A stretch of DNA of 59,276 nucleotides, from the NCBI GenBank assembly GCA_902592715.1, contig CACJFS010000007.1, positions 1 to 59,276 on the forward strand, read 5' to 3'. Below are positions 32,913 to 42,299 of this stretch, piece after piece (within the stretch, counting starts at the first letter, position 1; each line of letters begins with the position of its first letter). The notes below the pieces were generated by a model, which worked only from the letters and a program-made list of their open reading frames with translations, did not search any database and was not told the origin of the DNA. The stretch is from an uncultured Pelagibacteraceae bacterium (GTDB taxonomy: Bacteria > Pseudomonadota > Alphaproteobacteria > Pelagibacterales > Pelagibacteraceae). The position numbers and the translations under genes are program-made.

Positions 32913-33929
32913 ATGATAAAAATAAAATCTATTAGCAAAGCAATTATAAGCTTTGTTTTTGTTATTTCGTTTTTAGTATCTTCAACAGCAACTTTTGCAG
33001 AAATAGTAGGTAGACTTTCAGTTCATTGGAGTCCTAAGCACCACAGTGCAAAACATGCACAAATATTTGCTGATGAAGTTAATAAAAGATCAAACGGAAA
33101 ACTTAAAATTGAAGTTTATCCCTCAAAACAGCTTTTTGGGATTAGAGAAGTAATGGGGGCAGTTACCTCTGGTGCAGTTGAACTTGGTGGAATAGTTGGA
33201 GTGGTAAGTTTCCCTTCAATAAATAAGAACTTTAACGTTGCATCATTTCCTGGATTATTTAATTCTTGGGAACAACAAAGAGGTTTTTTTCAAAATTCTT
33301 CTAAAGGAAAAGAAATTTGGGGTGAATTAACAAAAAAAACAAATTCTACTTTAATTATGTACAATCCAGTTGGACCAGTGATGTCGATATCAAGTGCACG
33401 TGAGTTAACAGGTATTGATGCAATGAAAGGTCTTAAAGCAAGACGATTACTTAAGAGTGAGGAACCGATGTGGGATGCTCTAGGAGCAAATCGTGTATCC
33501 TTAAAAACTGGCGAAGTTTATAATGCTTTACAATCTGGAATGATTGACACAATTAATAGTCCTCCAGGAAGTATAAAAGCATATAGTTGGTGGGAATTTT
33601 TAAAATACGCTCAAAAACCTTATCAATATTATGCTGATGCCTATATAATGGCTAATTCTTCTTGGTTTAATGGTTTACCAGCAGACTTGCAAAAATTAAT
33701 TATGGATGTTGGTAAAGAAGTAGGGACTCTTTCAACAGATAGAATTATGGATCATGGTGAAAATGTGCTTAAGGAATTCCAGGACAGAGGTGGTGTAGTA
33801 ACTACTCTTTCAGGATCTGAAAAAGCTAAGTTTGATAAGTTGATGAAGGATAAAGTTATGCCTGCTATGGCTAAAATGATTGACTCTGATGCTTTAAAAG
33901 CTGCACAAGATTATGCAAAAAATAATTAA
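32913..33929 (+). CDS. dctP: TRAP transporter substrate-binding protein (DctP type), second system
   Basis: 338 residues with a signal peptide (cleavage near residue 29, ATFA-EIV). LSVHWSPKHHSAKHAQIFADE and VNKRSNGKLKIEVYPSKQLFG are TRAP binding-protein blocks; KGLKARRLLKSEEPMWDALGA holds the ligand-binding arginine region. Periplasmic. A GAGAGAGG ribosome site precedes the ATG. It is a different subfamily from the protein at 21891-22904, so the substrates probably differ. An A/T-only inverted repeat overlaps its stop codon. Confidence 0.92.
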   Translation: MIKIKSISKAIISFVFVISFLVSSTATFAEIVGRLSVHWSPKHHSAKHAQIFADEVNKRSNGKLKIEVYPSKQLFGIREVMGAVTSGAVELGGIVGVVSFPSINKNFNVASFPGLFNSWEQQRGFFQNSSKGKEIWGELTKKTNSTLIMYNPVGPVMSISSARELTGIDAMKGLKARRLLKSEEPMWDALGANRVSLKTGEVYNALQSGMIDTINSPPGSIKAYSWWEFLKYAQKPYQYYADAYIMANSSWFNGLPADLQKLIMDVGKEVGTLSTDRIMDHGENVLKEFQDRGGVVTTLSGSEKAKFDKLMKDKVMPAMAKMIDSDALKAAQDYAKNN

Positions 33930-33940
33930 AATAATTATTT
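33920..33940 (+). repeat. A/T-only inverted repeat at the dctP stop codon
   Basis: AAATAATTA (33920-33928) and TAATTATTT (33932-33940) pair over 9 bp with a 3-nt loop; the stop codon TAA is 33927-33929. The stem has no G-C pair, so the structure is weak and may be chance in AT-rich DNA, but its place between binding protein and permease matches three stronger hairpins in the window. Confidence 0.35.
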
Positions 33941-33955
33941 GCTTAGTCTAAAAAT

Positions 33956-34447
33956 ATGAAAGCATTGCGAGTAGTTAATAATTATTTAGCTTCGGCAACT
34001 TTAACTCTCGCAATGTTAATTATTTTTATAATGGTTGCGGCTTTATTTTTAAGTGCAGCCACAAGATTCATTACTGGAACGGGTTTCGCTTGGTTTATAG
34101 AACTGCCTCCTGTATTAGTGAGCTGGTTAGTTTTTCCACTATTAGGACCTCTGTTAAAAAAAGGGCAACACATAAAAGTGGACTTTTTAACTCCTATATT
34201 ATCTAAAAAATCTAAATATATTTTATTTCTTTTGGTTAATCTTATTGCTTTTATTACGGCGTGTGTATTTCTAAAAGCAGGTATAGATGCAACCTCAATG
34301 TACTATAATCTAGGACAAGTAATGGAAATAGAAATCAACATCCCAATTTGGTGGATGTTTTTAGCTTTTCCAGTTGGTTTTTTTATTTTAGCTCTATCTT
34401 CTTTAGAACTTATCCTTGAAAATTTATTTAAATTAATAGGTAAATAA
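33956..34447 (+). CDS. dctQ: TRAP transporter small membrane subunit (DctQ), second system
   Basis: 163 residues with four spans. The signature loop here reads AATRFITGTGFAWFIELPPVL (about 37-57), followed by LLKKGQHIKVDFL, the conserved HI-V-D-hydrophobic block of DctQ. It follows its dctP by 26 bp and precedes dctM by 11 bp, forming a complete dctPQM operon. Confidence 0.9.
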   Translation: MKALRVVNNYLASATLTLAMLIIFIMVAALFLSAATRFITGTGFAWFIELPPVLVSWLVFPLLGPLLKKGQHIKVDFLTPILSKKSKYILFLLVNLIAFITACVFLKAGIDATSMYYNLGQVMEIEINIPIWWMFLAFPVGFFILALSSLELILENLFKLIGK

Positions 34448-34458
34448 AAAAATAACTT

Positions 34459-35724
34459 ATGTTTGCAATAGCATCTATTTTATCCCTAATAACGTTAGTT
34501 ATTTCAGTTCCTATTTTTTTAGTATTTGGTTTAGGTAGTTCAATTGCTGCTATTGGTGGACTGAATCTTCCATGGTCAGTTTTAATACAAGTGTCATTTG
34601 GTGCTCTAACAAAACATGTTTTGATAGCTGTTCCATTATTTATATTTAGCGGTATGGCGATGTTAAAAGGAGGTGCTGCATTAAGATTGGTAAAATTTGC
34701 AACAACTTTAGTTGGTCATTGGCCAGGTGGTTTAGGAGTTGCAATGGTTATTGCGATGGGTTTTTTTGCAGCATTTTGTGGATCAATTCTTGCTGCAATT
34801 ACTGCAGTTGGAACAATTATGATGCCTAAAATGATTGAACAAGGCTACCCTACTCCATTTGTTGTGGTGCTTGCTGCTTCCGCTGCTTTGCTTGAAGCTT
34901 TAATACCTCCATCAAATGCTGCTATATTATTTAGTGCACTAACATATGTTCCTGTATCTAAAACATTTGCTGCGGGTGTAATTCCTGGAATTATTCTTCT
35001 TATTCTAATGGTTTTATTAGTTCTGTTTAAATGCAGACATATAAGAGCAAATAAAAAGGCGACATTTAAAGAAAGATTAAGTTCTTTTGTTGCAGCACTT
35101 CCAGCTTTAATAACTCCTATAATAATTCTAGGAGGAATATATGCAGGTTTCTTAACACCATCAGAGTCTGCGGCAGTTGCGGGTGTGTACGCTGTAGCTA
35201 TAGGATTTTTAATTTATAGAGAATTAACTTTTTCATCTTTAGTAAGTTGTTTGAAAGAAACAGCTATAATTACCGCAGTTATATTTTCTATTATTGCTAC
35301 TGCTACCTTTTTAAGTGTGGTTCTTACTTATACTCAAGCACCTCAAAAAATTATTACATACTTTACTGATATGGGTGTAAGTGTGAATTTATTTTGGATT
35401 ATGTTAGGAACAATATGTTTAATACTTGGAACATTTATAGAAATAGTTCCAGTATTTTATTTAACAGTTCCAATTTTTGCTGCTTTAACATTATCTTTTG
35501 ATCAAAGTCTACTTCATTTATATGTTGTGTTTGTTGCTTTTGCTGGAATAGGAATGATTACCCCACCAGTTTGTGTAGGAATTTATACTGCTGCTGGTGT
35601 AATAAAGGAGAACCCTGCTAACGCTTTTAAAGAAGTACCACTATTTACAATTGTTGGTATTGTTTATGGAATATTAATGATTTTATTTCCAATATTTTCC
35701 ACTTGGCTTCCAAGTCTTCTTTAA
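34459..35724 (+). CDS. dctM: TRAP transporter large membrane subunit (DctM), second system
   Basis: 421 residues, about 12 spans. PLFIFSGMAMLKGGAALRLV, FFAAFCGSILAAITAVGTIMMP, the EALIPPSNAAILFSAL loop and GMITPPVCVGIYTAAGV are the expected DctM blocks. The ion-coupled channel of the second TRAP system. It ends 18 bp from a convergent secreted-protein gene with no obvious terminator between them. Confidence 0.94.
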   Translation: MFAIASILSLITLVISVPIFLVFGLGSSIAAIGGLNLPWSVLIQVSFGALTKHVLIAVPLFIFSGMAMLKGGAALRLVKFATTLVGHWPGGLGVAMVIAMGFFAAFCGSILAAITAVGTIMMPKMIEQGYPTPFVVVLAASAALLEALIPPSNAAILFSALTYVPVSKTFAAGVIPGIILLILMVLLVLFKCRHIRANKKATFKERLSSFVAALPALITPIIILGGIYAGFLTPSESAAVAGVYAVAIGFLIYRELTFSSLVSCLKETAIITAVIFSIIATATFLSVVLTYTQAPQKIITYFTDMGVSVNLFWIMLGTICLILGTFIEIVPVFYLTVPIFAALTLSFDQSLLHLYVVFVAFAGIGMITPPVCVGIYTAAGVIKENPANAFKEVPLFTIVGIVYGILMILFPIFSTWLPSLL

Positions 35725-35742
35725 AAGATTTTGTTTAAGTGT

Positions 35743-36651
35743 TTAATTAAGTATTTTCTTCTTCGCTTTTTCAAACTCCTCAGCATTTAAAATTCCAGAT
35801 TTATATAATTCATTTAATTTATTTAAATCTTCGATAAAGTTTGGTGAACTTTCATTTGAAATTGAAGTATTTAAGTCACTAAAATTTAATTTAAAATTAC
35901 TTGATGCTCCGAGTTGATCCTCGAGAATACCATGTTCGATAGACATTTTTTTTGTCAATGATGACAAAAAAAATTTTTTTAAAGGATAATTGTTTAAGTT
36001 GTTTCTATGGTATTCACTACTTTCCTGAGTTTCAAATAATGTTTTTTCTGCACCATATGCTTCGGGATCTATAACAAGGCTTATTGTTATTGCTTTATCT
36101 CTTTTGTTTGAAAAATATAAACTTTCAAATTGTAACCCAATCTTTGGTAAATTAAGTGATCGGTCTTTGATATATTTTTTTAATCCTCCAGAAGTTGTAT
36201 CACTCGGATCATCAGGAAAATACAATTCCTTATTAGGATCAATATGACGACTTATAAAACAATTAGAACTGGATCCTTTAAATAATGCTTTAACGTAAAA
36301 GTACTCTGGTCTTAAATTACAACTATCATATTTGTTATTTTGCCATTCATTCTTTAACGCAGCACCTAAAGCCTGTCTCCATTTTCCTCCACTTGTAACG
36401 AAGCATGTAATTAAAGACCCTATGATAAGTTTATTTTCTATGTTTAAGAATCTTACACAACGTGTATCAAAATTTTGCAAATTATATGATTTTCTTGAGA
36501 AATACATCCATTCACCTTTTGGAAGGTTAATATCTACACCTTTCCAAGTAATTTGATTAGAGTAATTCTCATATTTTTTCAATTTTGTATTAGCTGCATT
36601 AACATCAGTGAAAAACGCAAAAATAACTAAAAAAAAAAAGAATAATTTCAT
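35743..36651 (-). CDS. Secreted protein with C-terminal SHOCT-like segment
   Basis: 302 residues with a signal peptide (cleavage near residue 19, DVNA-ANT). The long middle part is unrecognised. The last 30 residues, EDLNKLNELYKSGILNAEEF followed by a basic helix, match the SHOCT short C-terminal domain pattern (L-x-x-L-x-x-G-I-x-x-x-E-F). Four cysteines occur in the mature region. Last gene of a three-gene operon with the desaturase and a 63-residue membrane protein; the gap to the latter is one base. Function unknown. Confidence 0.68.
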   Translation of the reverse strand: MKLFFFFLVIFAFFTDVNAANTKLKKYENYSNQITWKGVDINLPKGEWMYFSRKSYNLQNFDTRCVRFLNIENKLIIGSLITCFVTSGGKWRQALGAALKNEWQNNKYDSCNLRPEYFYVKALFKGSSSNCFISRHIDPNKELYFPDDPSDTTSGGLKKYIKDRSLNLPKIGLQFESLYFSNKRDKAITISLVIDPEAYGAEKTLFETQESSEYHRNNLNNYPLKKFFLSSLTKKMSIEHGILEDQLGASSNFKLNFSDLNTSISNESSPNFIEDLNKLNELYKSGILNAEEFEKAKKKILN

Positions 36652-36652
36652 C

Positions 36653-36844
36653 TTAATTTTTTATTTCTTTCTCACAGATTATTCTAGCTTCCTGCGGACT
36701 CAAATCTTTTTTTAATTTACTTTTTGCAATCGTGCATGCAGATATAGATTTTTGAAGACTAAATTCCTCATATTTTCCAACACTTAAATAGAGAAAAATA
36801 ATTGCTGCACCTAAAAATAATAATAATTTATAATTTTTATACAT
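36653..36844 (-). CDS. Small membrane-anchored protein, unknown
   Basis: 63 residues: one N-terminal hydrophobic helix (about 6-22), then a charged tail with two cysteines (C37, C57) that could pair in the periplasm. The first base is shared with the desaturase stop and the stop is one base from the next gene, so it is clearly part of that operon. No family recognised. Confidence 0.62.
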   Translation of the reverse strand: MYKNYKLLLFLGAAIIFLYLSVGKYEEFSLQKSISACTIAKSKLKKDLSPQEARIICEKEIKN

Positions 36845-37845
36845 TAAGAAACTTGTTGTTCTGGTAACGAAATGTCAAGATGATAGTCAGGCTCATCTCT
36901 TTGTTTTTTAAGAGCTGGTATTATTTCTTTATAAGTGTCAAATAATCCATCTTTAATATCAGGCAACTGATCTTTTAAATAGTGATGTAATTTTTCCAAA
37001 TTATAAGCAGGTACAGTTGGAAACATATGATGCACACAGTGATATTCCATTTTCCAATATAGAAAACTAAGTATTGGATTTAATTTCATATCTCTTGCAG
37101 ACAATCTATGATCTTTTACATCTCTTGCTAAACCAGCGTGTTGAGTAAAAGCAACTAATTTATGCAATCCTTTTCCATAATAATGAGGCAACAAAAGATA
37201 CAATACAGGCAACCATGAAGATGCTAGTAGAGACCAGATAATTATTGAGAACCAGATACCAACATAAATTCTTGAAATCAAGACAGCTCTTGGTCTTGCA
37301 TTTTCAGGAATGCTATCTATCATAACTTTAGTTTTAATGCCTAAAGCATGTTTTATAACCTCAAAAGCAATACTTTTTTTGAAAAATAATAATTCACCAA
37401 AAGGAATTAAATTTATTATTAATTTTTTAGGAGTGTCTTTTAAGTTATTGTCGTATTCAATTTCATGATCATAAGGGTTTTTGGTTGAATAAGTATTTCC
37501 ATGGTGAACAAAATGGGTAAATCTCCATCTAGTAGGCTCAAAGTAAGCCATGAAACATGAAATGTGGTAAAATATTTCATTTAAAAATTTTGTCTTGAAT
37601 GCCGTTTTATGCCCTGTCTCGTGCCAAATTGGATTGCAAAAACAAAAAATATTTCCGTAAATATAAAACCAAATCACTGACCACCATGTTCCCCAAGTAA
37701 AATAAGCTAAATATCCTACAAAAATTAGTAAGCTAAAATAAATGCTTACATGTATCAAACCTTTAATATCAGATTTTTTCGTAAGTTCTTTTAAGACTTC
37801 TTTATCAATATTGGGCCTGAACCATTTTTCTAGTTTAACGTCCAT
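36844..37845 (-). CDS. Fatty acid desaturase family protein
   Basis: 333 residues with four to six membrane spans and the three histidine boxes of membrane di-iron desaturases: PIWHETGHK (H-x3-H), THFVHHGNTYS (H-x2-HH) and HCVHHMFP (H-x2-HH). Members insert double bonds in acyl chains or act as hydroxylases or ketolases; the substrate is not evident. It is the first gene of an operon with two small unknown exported or membrane proteins and lies 37 bp after xsc on the same strand. Confidence 0.9.
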   Translation of the reverse strand: MDVKLEKWFRPNIDKEVLKELTKKSDIKGLIHVSIYFSLLIFVGYLAYFTWGTWWSVIWFYIYGNIFCFCNPIWHETGHKTAFKTKFLNEIFYHISCFMAYFEPTRWRFTHFVHHGNTYSTKNPYDHEIEYDNNLKDTPKKLIINLIPFGELLFFKKSIAFEVIKHALGIKTKVMIDSIPENARPRAVLISRIYVGIWFSIIIWSLLASSWLPVLYLLLPHYYGKGLHKLVAFTQHAGLARDVKDHRLSARDMKLNPILSFLYWKMEYHCVHHMFPTVPAYNLEKLHHYLKDQLPDIKDGLFDTYKEIIPALKKQRDEPDYHLDISLPEQQVS

Positions 37846-37882
37846 AAATTAGAGTATGAATAAACATCATACATATATTTAT

Positions 37883-39667
37883 TTAGCCTACCAATGATTT
37901 CTGAGGCTTCATATCACCTTTTTCAATTCCAGCTACTTCAACTGGTTTTTTCATTGCATCTCTTCTGAAAGGTTCGCCTAACTCTTGGTTCAAAATGACC
38001 TCTATAAATGTTGTAATACCTTTTTTTTGGTCTTCACAAGATTGTTTTATTGCCAAAGTTGTTTCTTCCATAGTTTTAACCGTAACTCCTTTTAATCCAC
38101 ATGCATTTGCAACTTTTGCATAACTTAATTCAGGATCTAATTCTGTTCCAATAAAATTATCATCAAACCACAATATAGAGTTTCTCTTTTCTGCTCCCCA
38201 TTGGTAATTTCTAAATATAACCATTGTAATTGCAGGCCATTCTTCTCTTGCACAAGAACTCATTTCATTCATGCTTATTCCAAATGCACCGTCACCAGCA
38301 AAACCAATTACAGGTGTATCTGGACATCCTATTTTTGCTCCAAGTATAGATGGAAAACCATAACCACATGGACCGAATAATCCAGGTGCTAAATATTTTC
38401 TAGGTTTTTCAAAAGTTGGATATGCATTACCGATTGCACAATTATTCCCGATATCACTTGAAATAATTGCATCATCTGGCATTCCGGACTGTATTGCTCT
38501 CCAAGCTTGTCTTGGTGACATTCTATCGGAATCTCTTTCTCTAGCTTCTTTATTCCAAACTGTACCTGGATCATCATCTTCATGATCTAAACTTGTAAGA
38601 GTTTGTAACCAAGCTGATTTTGTTTGATGAATTAAATTTTTTCTCTCATCTCTACCATTATCGCCTGCTGTTGGTGAAAGTTTTTCTAAAATCTGTTGTG
38701 AAACCATTTTAGCATCTCCACAAATACCAACTGTTACTTTTTTTGTAAGTCCAATCCTGTCTGGATTCATATCGACTTGAATAATAGTTGCATCTTTTGG
38801 CCAATAATCGATTCCATATCCAGGTAAAGTTGAAAAAGGATTTAATCTTGTTCCTAATGCCAAAACTACATCTGCTTTTGAAATTAATTCCATGCCAGCT
38901 TTAGATCCATTATATCCTAAAGGCCCTACTGCCAAAGGATGACTTCCGGGAAAACTATCATTATGTTGATAACCATTGCAAACTGGAGCGTCTAATTTTT
39001 CCGCAAGTTTCTTACAATCTTCTATCGCATCACCAATTACAACTCCTGCACCAGATAATATTACTGGAAATTTTGCATCTGATAAAAGTTTTGCAGCTTT
39101 TTCAATTGCTTCTTTTCCTCCACCTTGTCTTTCAAATCTTACAATTGGTGGCAAGTCAATGTCAATTACTTGTGTCCAATAATCTCTTGGTACGTTTATT
39201 TGTGCTGGTGCTGAACCTCTAAATGCTTTTTCTATTACTCTATTTAATACTTCTGCCATTCTAGATGGGTCTCTAACCTCTTCTTGGTAACAAACCATAT
39301 CTTTAAATAAATTCATTTGCTCTACTTCTTGAAAACCACCTTGACCCATAGTTTTATTTGCCGCTTGAGGAGTAACTAATAATAAAGGTGTATGGTTCCA
39401 GTAAGCTGTTTTAATCGGTGTAACTAATCCTGTAATTCCTGGCCCATTTTGAGCAATGACCATTGACATTTTGCCAGTGGCTCTTGTATATCCATCTGCA
39501 ATTAAACCACCATTAGTTTCATGAGCAACATCCCAAAAAGTAATTCCTGCTTTAGGAAATAAATCAGATATTGCCATAAAAGCTGATCCTATTATTCCAA
39601 ACGAGTGTTCAATTCCGTGCATTTGAAGAACTTTTATAAATGCTTCTTCAGTTGTCATTTTAGTCAT
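37883..39667 (-). CDS. xsc: Sulfoacetaldehyde acetyltransferase
   Basis: 594 residues, full length for Xsc. IIGSAFMAISDLFPKAGITFW, then KTAYWNHTPLLLVTPQAANK and GQGGFQEVEQMNLFKDMV, are characteristic Xsc blocks. The ThDP site is GFAGDGAFGISMNEMSSC and the catalytic glutamate lies in DVAHETNGG. It converts sulfoacetaldehyde plus phosphate to acetyl phosphate and sulfite, the last step of taurine and related C2-sulfonate use. The HETNGG sequence differs slightly from the common HEGSAG, but the match is otherwise strong. It is divergent from suyAB, another sulfite-releasing pathway. Pta and taurine genes are not in the window. Confidence 0.9.
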   Translation of the reverse strand: MTKMTTEEAFIKVLQMHGIEHSFGIIGSAFMAISDLFPKAGITFWDVAHETNGGLIADGYTRATGKMSMVIAQNGPGITGLVTPIKTAYWNHTPLLLVTPQAANKTMGQGGFQEVEQMNLFKDMVCYQEEVRDPSRMAEVLNRVIEKAFRGSAPAQINVPRDYWTQVIDIDLPPIVRFERQGGGKEAIEKAAKLLSDAKFPVILSGAGVVIGDAIEDCKKLAEKLDAPVCNGYQHNDSFPGSHPLAVGPLGYNGSKAGMELISKADVVLALGTRLNPFSTLPGYGIDYWPKDATIIQVDMNPDRIGLTKKVTVGICGDAKMVSQQILEKLSPTAGDNGRDERKNLIHQTKSAWLQTLTSLDHEDDDPGTVWNKEARERDSDRMSPRQAWRAIQSGMPDDAIISSDIGNNCAIGNAYPTFEKPRKYLAPGLFGPCGYGFPSILGAKIGCPDTPVIGFAGDGAFGISMNEMSSCAREEWPAITMVIFRNYQWGAEKRNSILWFDDNFIGTELDPELSYAKVANACGLKGVTVKTMEETTLAIKQSCEDQKKGITTFIEVILNQELGEPFRRDAMKKPVEVAGIEKGDMKPQKSLVG

Positions 39668-39695
39668 AGTTCAGCCTTTCTTAATTCTTTTTTAA

Positions 39696-39723
39696 TTGTC
39701 AAAGTGACCGATTAATATATAAG
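39696..39723 (+). promoter_or_regulatory. Candidate promoter of suyAB
   Basis: -35 TTGTCA (39696-39701), 16-bp spacer, -10 TATAAG (39718-39723), about 34 bp before the suyA start codon. Each element is one base from consensus. The 89-bp region between xsc and suyA also must contain the xsc promoter, which I could not identify with confidence. Confidence 0.45.
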
Positions 39724-39756
39724 ATTTAAAAAATTTCAAATAAAGAAATCGTCACA

Positions 39757-40044
39757 ATGTCAAATACCGATATAATAATACACGATGAAAAAGACAACGT
39801 TGGCGTAGTTGTTGTTGAAAAAATAACTCCAGATCTGGATTGTAACTGTTGGATAATGGAAAATGACAAGTCTGTTTCAATACAATCAAAAGATGAAATA
39901 CCTTTAGGTCATAAAATTGCAATGATAGACCTAAATGAAGGTGACACTATTTTAAAATACGGCCATGATATTGGGAAAGTAGTTAAAAATATTAAAAAAG
40001 GTGAACATGTGCATGTTCATAATGTAAAAACAAAAAAGTGGTAA
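39757..40044 (+). CDS. suyA: Sulfolactate sulfo-lyase small subunit (UxaA N-terminal/SAF domain)
   Basis: 95 residues forming a single SAF-type domain: [33 protein letters not shown] and a C-terminal KGEHVHVHN. In altronate-dehydratase-type enzymes this small subunit partners a large UxaA-type subunit, encoded directly downstream (2 bp). Next to xsc, the best reading is SuyA of (2R)-sulfolactate sulfo-lyase, which makes pyruvate and sulfite. A generic sugar-acid dehydratase small subunit is the alternative. Confidence 0.78.
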   Translation: MSNTDIIIHDEKDNVGVVVVEKITPDLDCNCWIMENDKSVSIQSKDEIPLGHKIAMIDLNEGDTILKYGHDIGKVVKNIKKGEHVHVHNVKTKKW

Positions 40045-40046
40045 AA

Positions 40047-41213
40047 ATGGAAATTCCAAAAAGTTTTTTAGGATATAAAAGAGAAAATGGACGTGCTGGA
40101 ACACGTAATCACGTCATAATTCTTCCAGTTGATGATATTTCAAATGCATGTGCAGAAGCTGTAGCAAATAATATTAAAGGTACAATAGCTCTACCTCATT
40201 CTTATGGGCGATTACAATTTGGTGCAGACTTAGAACTTCATTTTAGAACAATGATTGGAACAGGAAAAAATCCAAACGTTGCAGCTGTTATAGTTGTTGG
40301 GATTGAACCTAAATGGACAAAAAGAATTGTAGATGCAATTGCTGCTACAGGGAAACCTGTTGAGGGTTTTAGTATTGAAGGTGTTGGGGATATAGACACA
40401 ATTGCAAAAGTTTCAAAAAAGGCACAGGAACTTTCAATGTGGGCATCAGAAAAACAAAGAGAAGAATGTCCAATGAGTGATTTATGGATTTCAGTAAAAT
40501 GTGGAGAATCTGATACAACATCAGGATTAGCTTCTAATCCAACGGTTGGAAATCTTATGGATAAATTAGAACCTTTAGGTGTACATCTGTGTTTTGGTGA
40601 GACATCTGAGCTTACAGGAGCTGAAACAGTTTGTGAAAAAAGAGGCAAGACACCAGAAGCTCAAGCGAAATTTAAAAAAACATGGAATGATTATAATGAT
40701 TTTATTCTAAAAGAAGCAACTGATGATTTATCAGAAAGTCAACCCACAGCAGGGAACATCGCTGGTGGATTAACAACTATAGAAGAAAAAGCTTTTGGTA
40801 ATTTTCAAAAAATAGGTGGATGTCAGTTTATTGATGTTTTAGAGCCTGCTGAAGAACCAACAAAAGGAGCAGGATTATACTTTATGGATACATCCTCAGC
40901 AGCAGCAGAATGTGTTACTTTACAAGCAGCAGGTGGTTTTAATATTCACTTATTTCCTACTGGGCAGGGAAATATTATAGGAAATCCTATTGAGCCTGTT
41001 ATTAAATTAACAGCTAATCCACTTACGGCAAAAAATATGAGCGAACATATTGATGTTGATGTATCAAAAATTTTATCAAGAGAAATGAATTTAAGTCAAG
41101 CAGGTGATGAGCTTATTAAATCTACTATTAGAGTAGCAAACGGAAGACTAACGTGCGCTGAAGCTCTTGGCCACAAAGAGTTTGTTATGACTAAATTATA
41201 CAGAAGTGCTTAA
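40047..41213 (+). CDS. suyB: Sulfolactate sulfo-lyase large subunit (UxaA family)
   Basis: 388 residues from ATG 40047. A GTG nine bases earlier overlaps suyA and is less likely. [22 protein letters not shown] is the family N-terminus. Cysteines in [17 protein letters not shown] and in the [13 protein letters not shown] block are candidate iron-sulfur or metal ligands. The large subunit of altronate/sulfolactate lyases catalyses beta-elimination; SuyB removes sulfite from 3-sulfolactate. The length fits SuyB better than the longer single-chain altronate dehydratase, and the neighbours (xsc, TauE-like exporter, aprMBA) support sulfonate use. Confidence 0.8.
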   Translation: MEIPKSFLGYKRENGRAGTRNHVIILPVDDISNACAEAVANNIKGTIALPHSYGRLQFGADLELHFRTMIGTGKNPNVAAVIVVGIEPKWTKRIVDAIAATGKPVEGFSIEGVGDIDTIAKVSKKAQELSMWASEKQREECPMSDLWISVKCGESDTTSGLASNPTVGNLMDKLEPLGVHLCFGETSELTGAETVCEKRGKTPEAQAKFKKTWNDYNDFILKEATDDLSESQPTAGNIAGGLTTIEEKAFGNFQKIGGCQFIDVLEPAEEPTKGAGLYFMDTSSAAAECVTLQAAGGFNIHLFPTGQGNIIGNPIEPVIKLTANPLTAKNMSEHIDVDVSKILSREMNLSQAGDELIKSTIRVANGRLTCAEALGHKEFVMTKLYRSA

Positions 41214-42299
41214 TTACTTTTTTAATTTTGCCAACCTTTTATCATCCCAATTAGAATAAACTTTTCTTATCATAGCAGCTCCAACTCCTAAAATAACTGC
41301 AAGTAATACTGATGTTAATCCATAAAATATAGGCATATCCTTAGAAAAATTTAAAACAAATTCGCTTAAAGGTCCTAAATCGGTTCCGGTTTTAACAAAA
41401 TTATAAACTACTTCTTTTTCTTTAATAAAAGTATCATAAGCAATGGCAATACCTACCAATAAAAGAAGTATTGCAAGAATAGTTTTAAATTCTGAACTAT
41501 CTATTTTTTCACCAATTTTTTGACCAAACTGAACTCCTATAATTGATCCTAATATTAAAACAAAAACTAAAATTAAATCTATGCTCCCGTAGTTAAACGA
41601 GTGAAGGATAGTCACAATTGCACTTATAAATATAGTTACGAAAAGCGATGTACCAGGTATTAATTTAGTTGGCATTCCAATTAAATAAATCATTGCTGGA
41701 ACAAGTATAAATGCCCCTCCAACACCCATTATAGCCGCTATAAAACCCACCACCAATCCAATTATAATTGGAGTAAAAGCGCTTTCATATAATTTAGATT
41801 TTTTAAATCTCATTCTTAATGGAAGGCCATGTATCCAAAAATGTTTATGAAGCTTTTGTTTAGTTGCTATTCTTTTTCTAGCTTTATCAATCTCAGATAC
41901 CCCTTGAATTAACATAAAGGTTCCTAAAATTGCCAATATGTACATATAGGCAAGTGAAATCACTACATTAATTTTCCCAATATCTTTAAAATAAGAAAAG
42001 GTTATAATTCCTAAAATTGTACCAACTGAACCCCCGACTACTATCATAAGACCCATTTTATAATCCAGTGTTCCTTTAAGATAGTGAGTTGTGGAGCCTG
42101 AAACGGACGTTCCTAGGATATTACTAGCTTCATTGGGAACAGCATAAACAGGAGGTATTCCAAGAAATATCAAAAAAGGTGTCATTAAAAATCCACCACC
42201 AACTCCAAATAGGCCTGACAAAATTCCAACAACTAAACTTAATCCAAAAATGAAAAGTATGTTTACTTCAACTTGTGCAATAGGAAGGAAATGCTCCAT
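41214..42299 (-). CDS. TSUP family sulfite/organosulfur exporter (TauE-like)
   Basis: 361 residues, about 8-9 spans. SGLFGVGGGFLMTPFLIFLGIP near residues 24-45 and the second-repeat IAAIMGVGGAFILVPAMIYLIG near 188-209 are the twin TSUP loops. Between the repeats is a charged insertion (KARKRIATKQKLHK). Convergent and flush with suyB. TSUP proteins next to xsc or suyAB commonly export the sulfite these enzymes release, so this is the likely role. It is longer than and distinct from the paralogue at 11043-11786. Confidence 0.86.
   Translation of the reverse strand: MEHFLPIAQVEVNILFIFGLSLVVGILSGLFGVGGGFLMTPFLIFLGIPPVYAVPNEASNILGTSVSGSTTHYLKGTLDYKMGLMIVVGGSVGTILGIITFSYFKDIGKINVVISLAYMYILAILGTFMLIQGVSEIDKARKRIATKQKLHKHFWIHGLPLRMRFKKSKLYESAFTPIIIGLVVGFIAAIMGVGGAFILVPAMIYLIGMPTKLIPGTSLFVTIFISAIVTILHSFNYGSIDLILVFVLILGSIIGVQFGQKIGEKIDSSEFKTILAILLLLVGIAIAYDTFIKEKEVVYNFVKTGTDLGPLSEFVLNFSKDMPIFYGLTSVLLAVILGVGAAMIRKVYSNWDDKRLAKLKK

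Noticed and set aside
32795-32938. Longer start for the 152-residue secreted protein
   Set aside because: It overlaps the divergent dctP gene and masks the signal peptide starting at 32794.
40238-40648. 136-codon frame antisense to suyB, and similar long antisense frames such as 28805-29083 and 58712-59026
   Set aside because: They lie fully inside well-supported genes on the other strand, have no ribosome sites and give proteins of unnatural composition.
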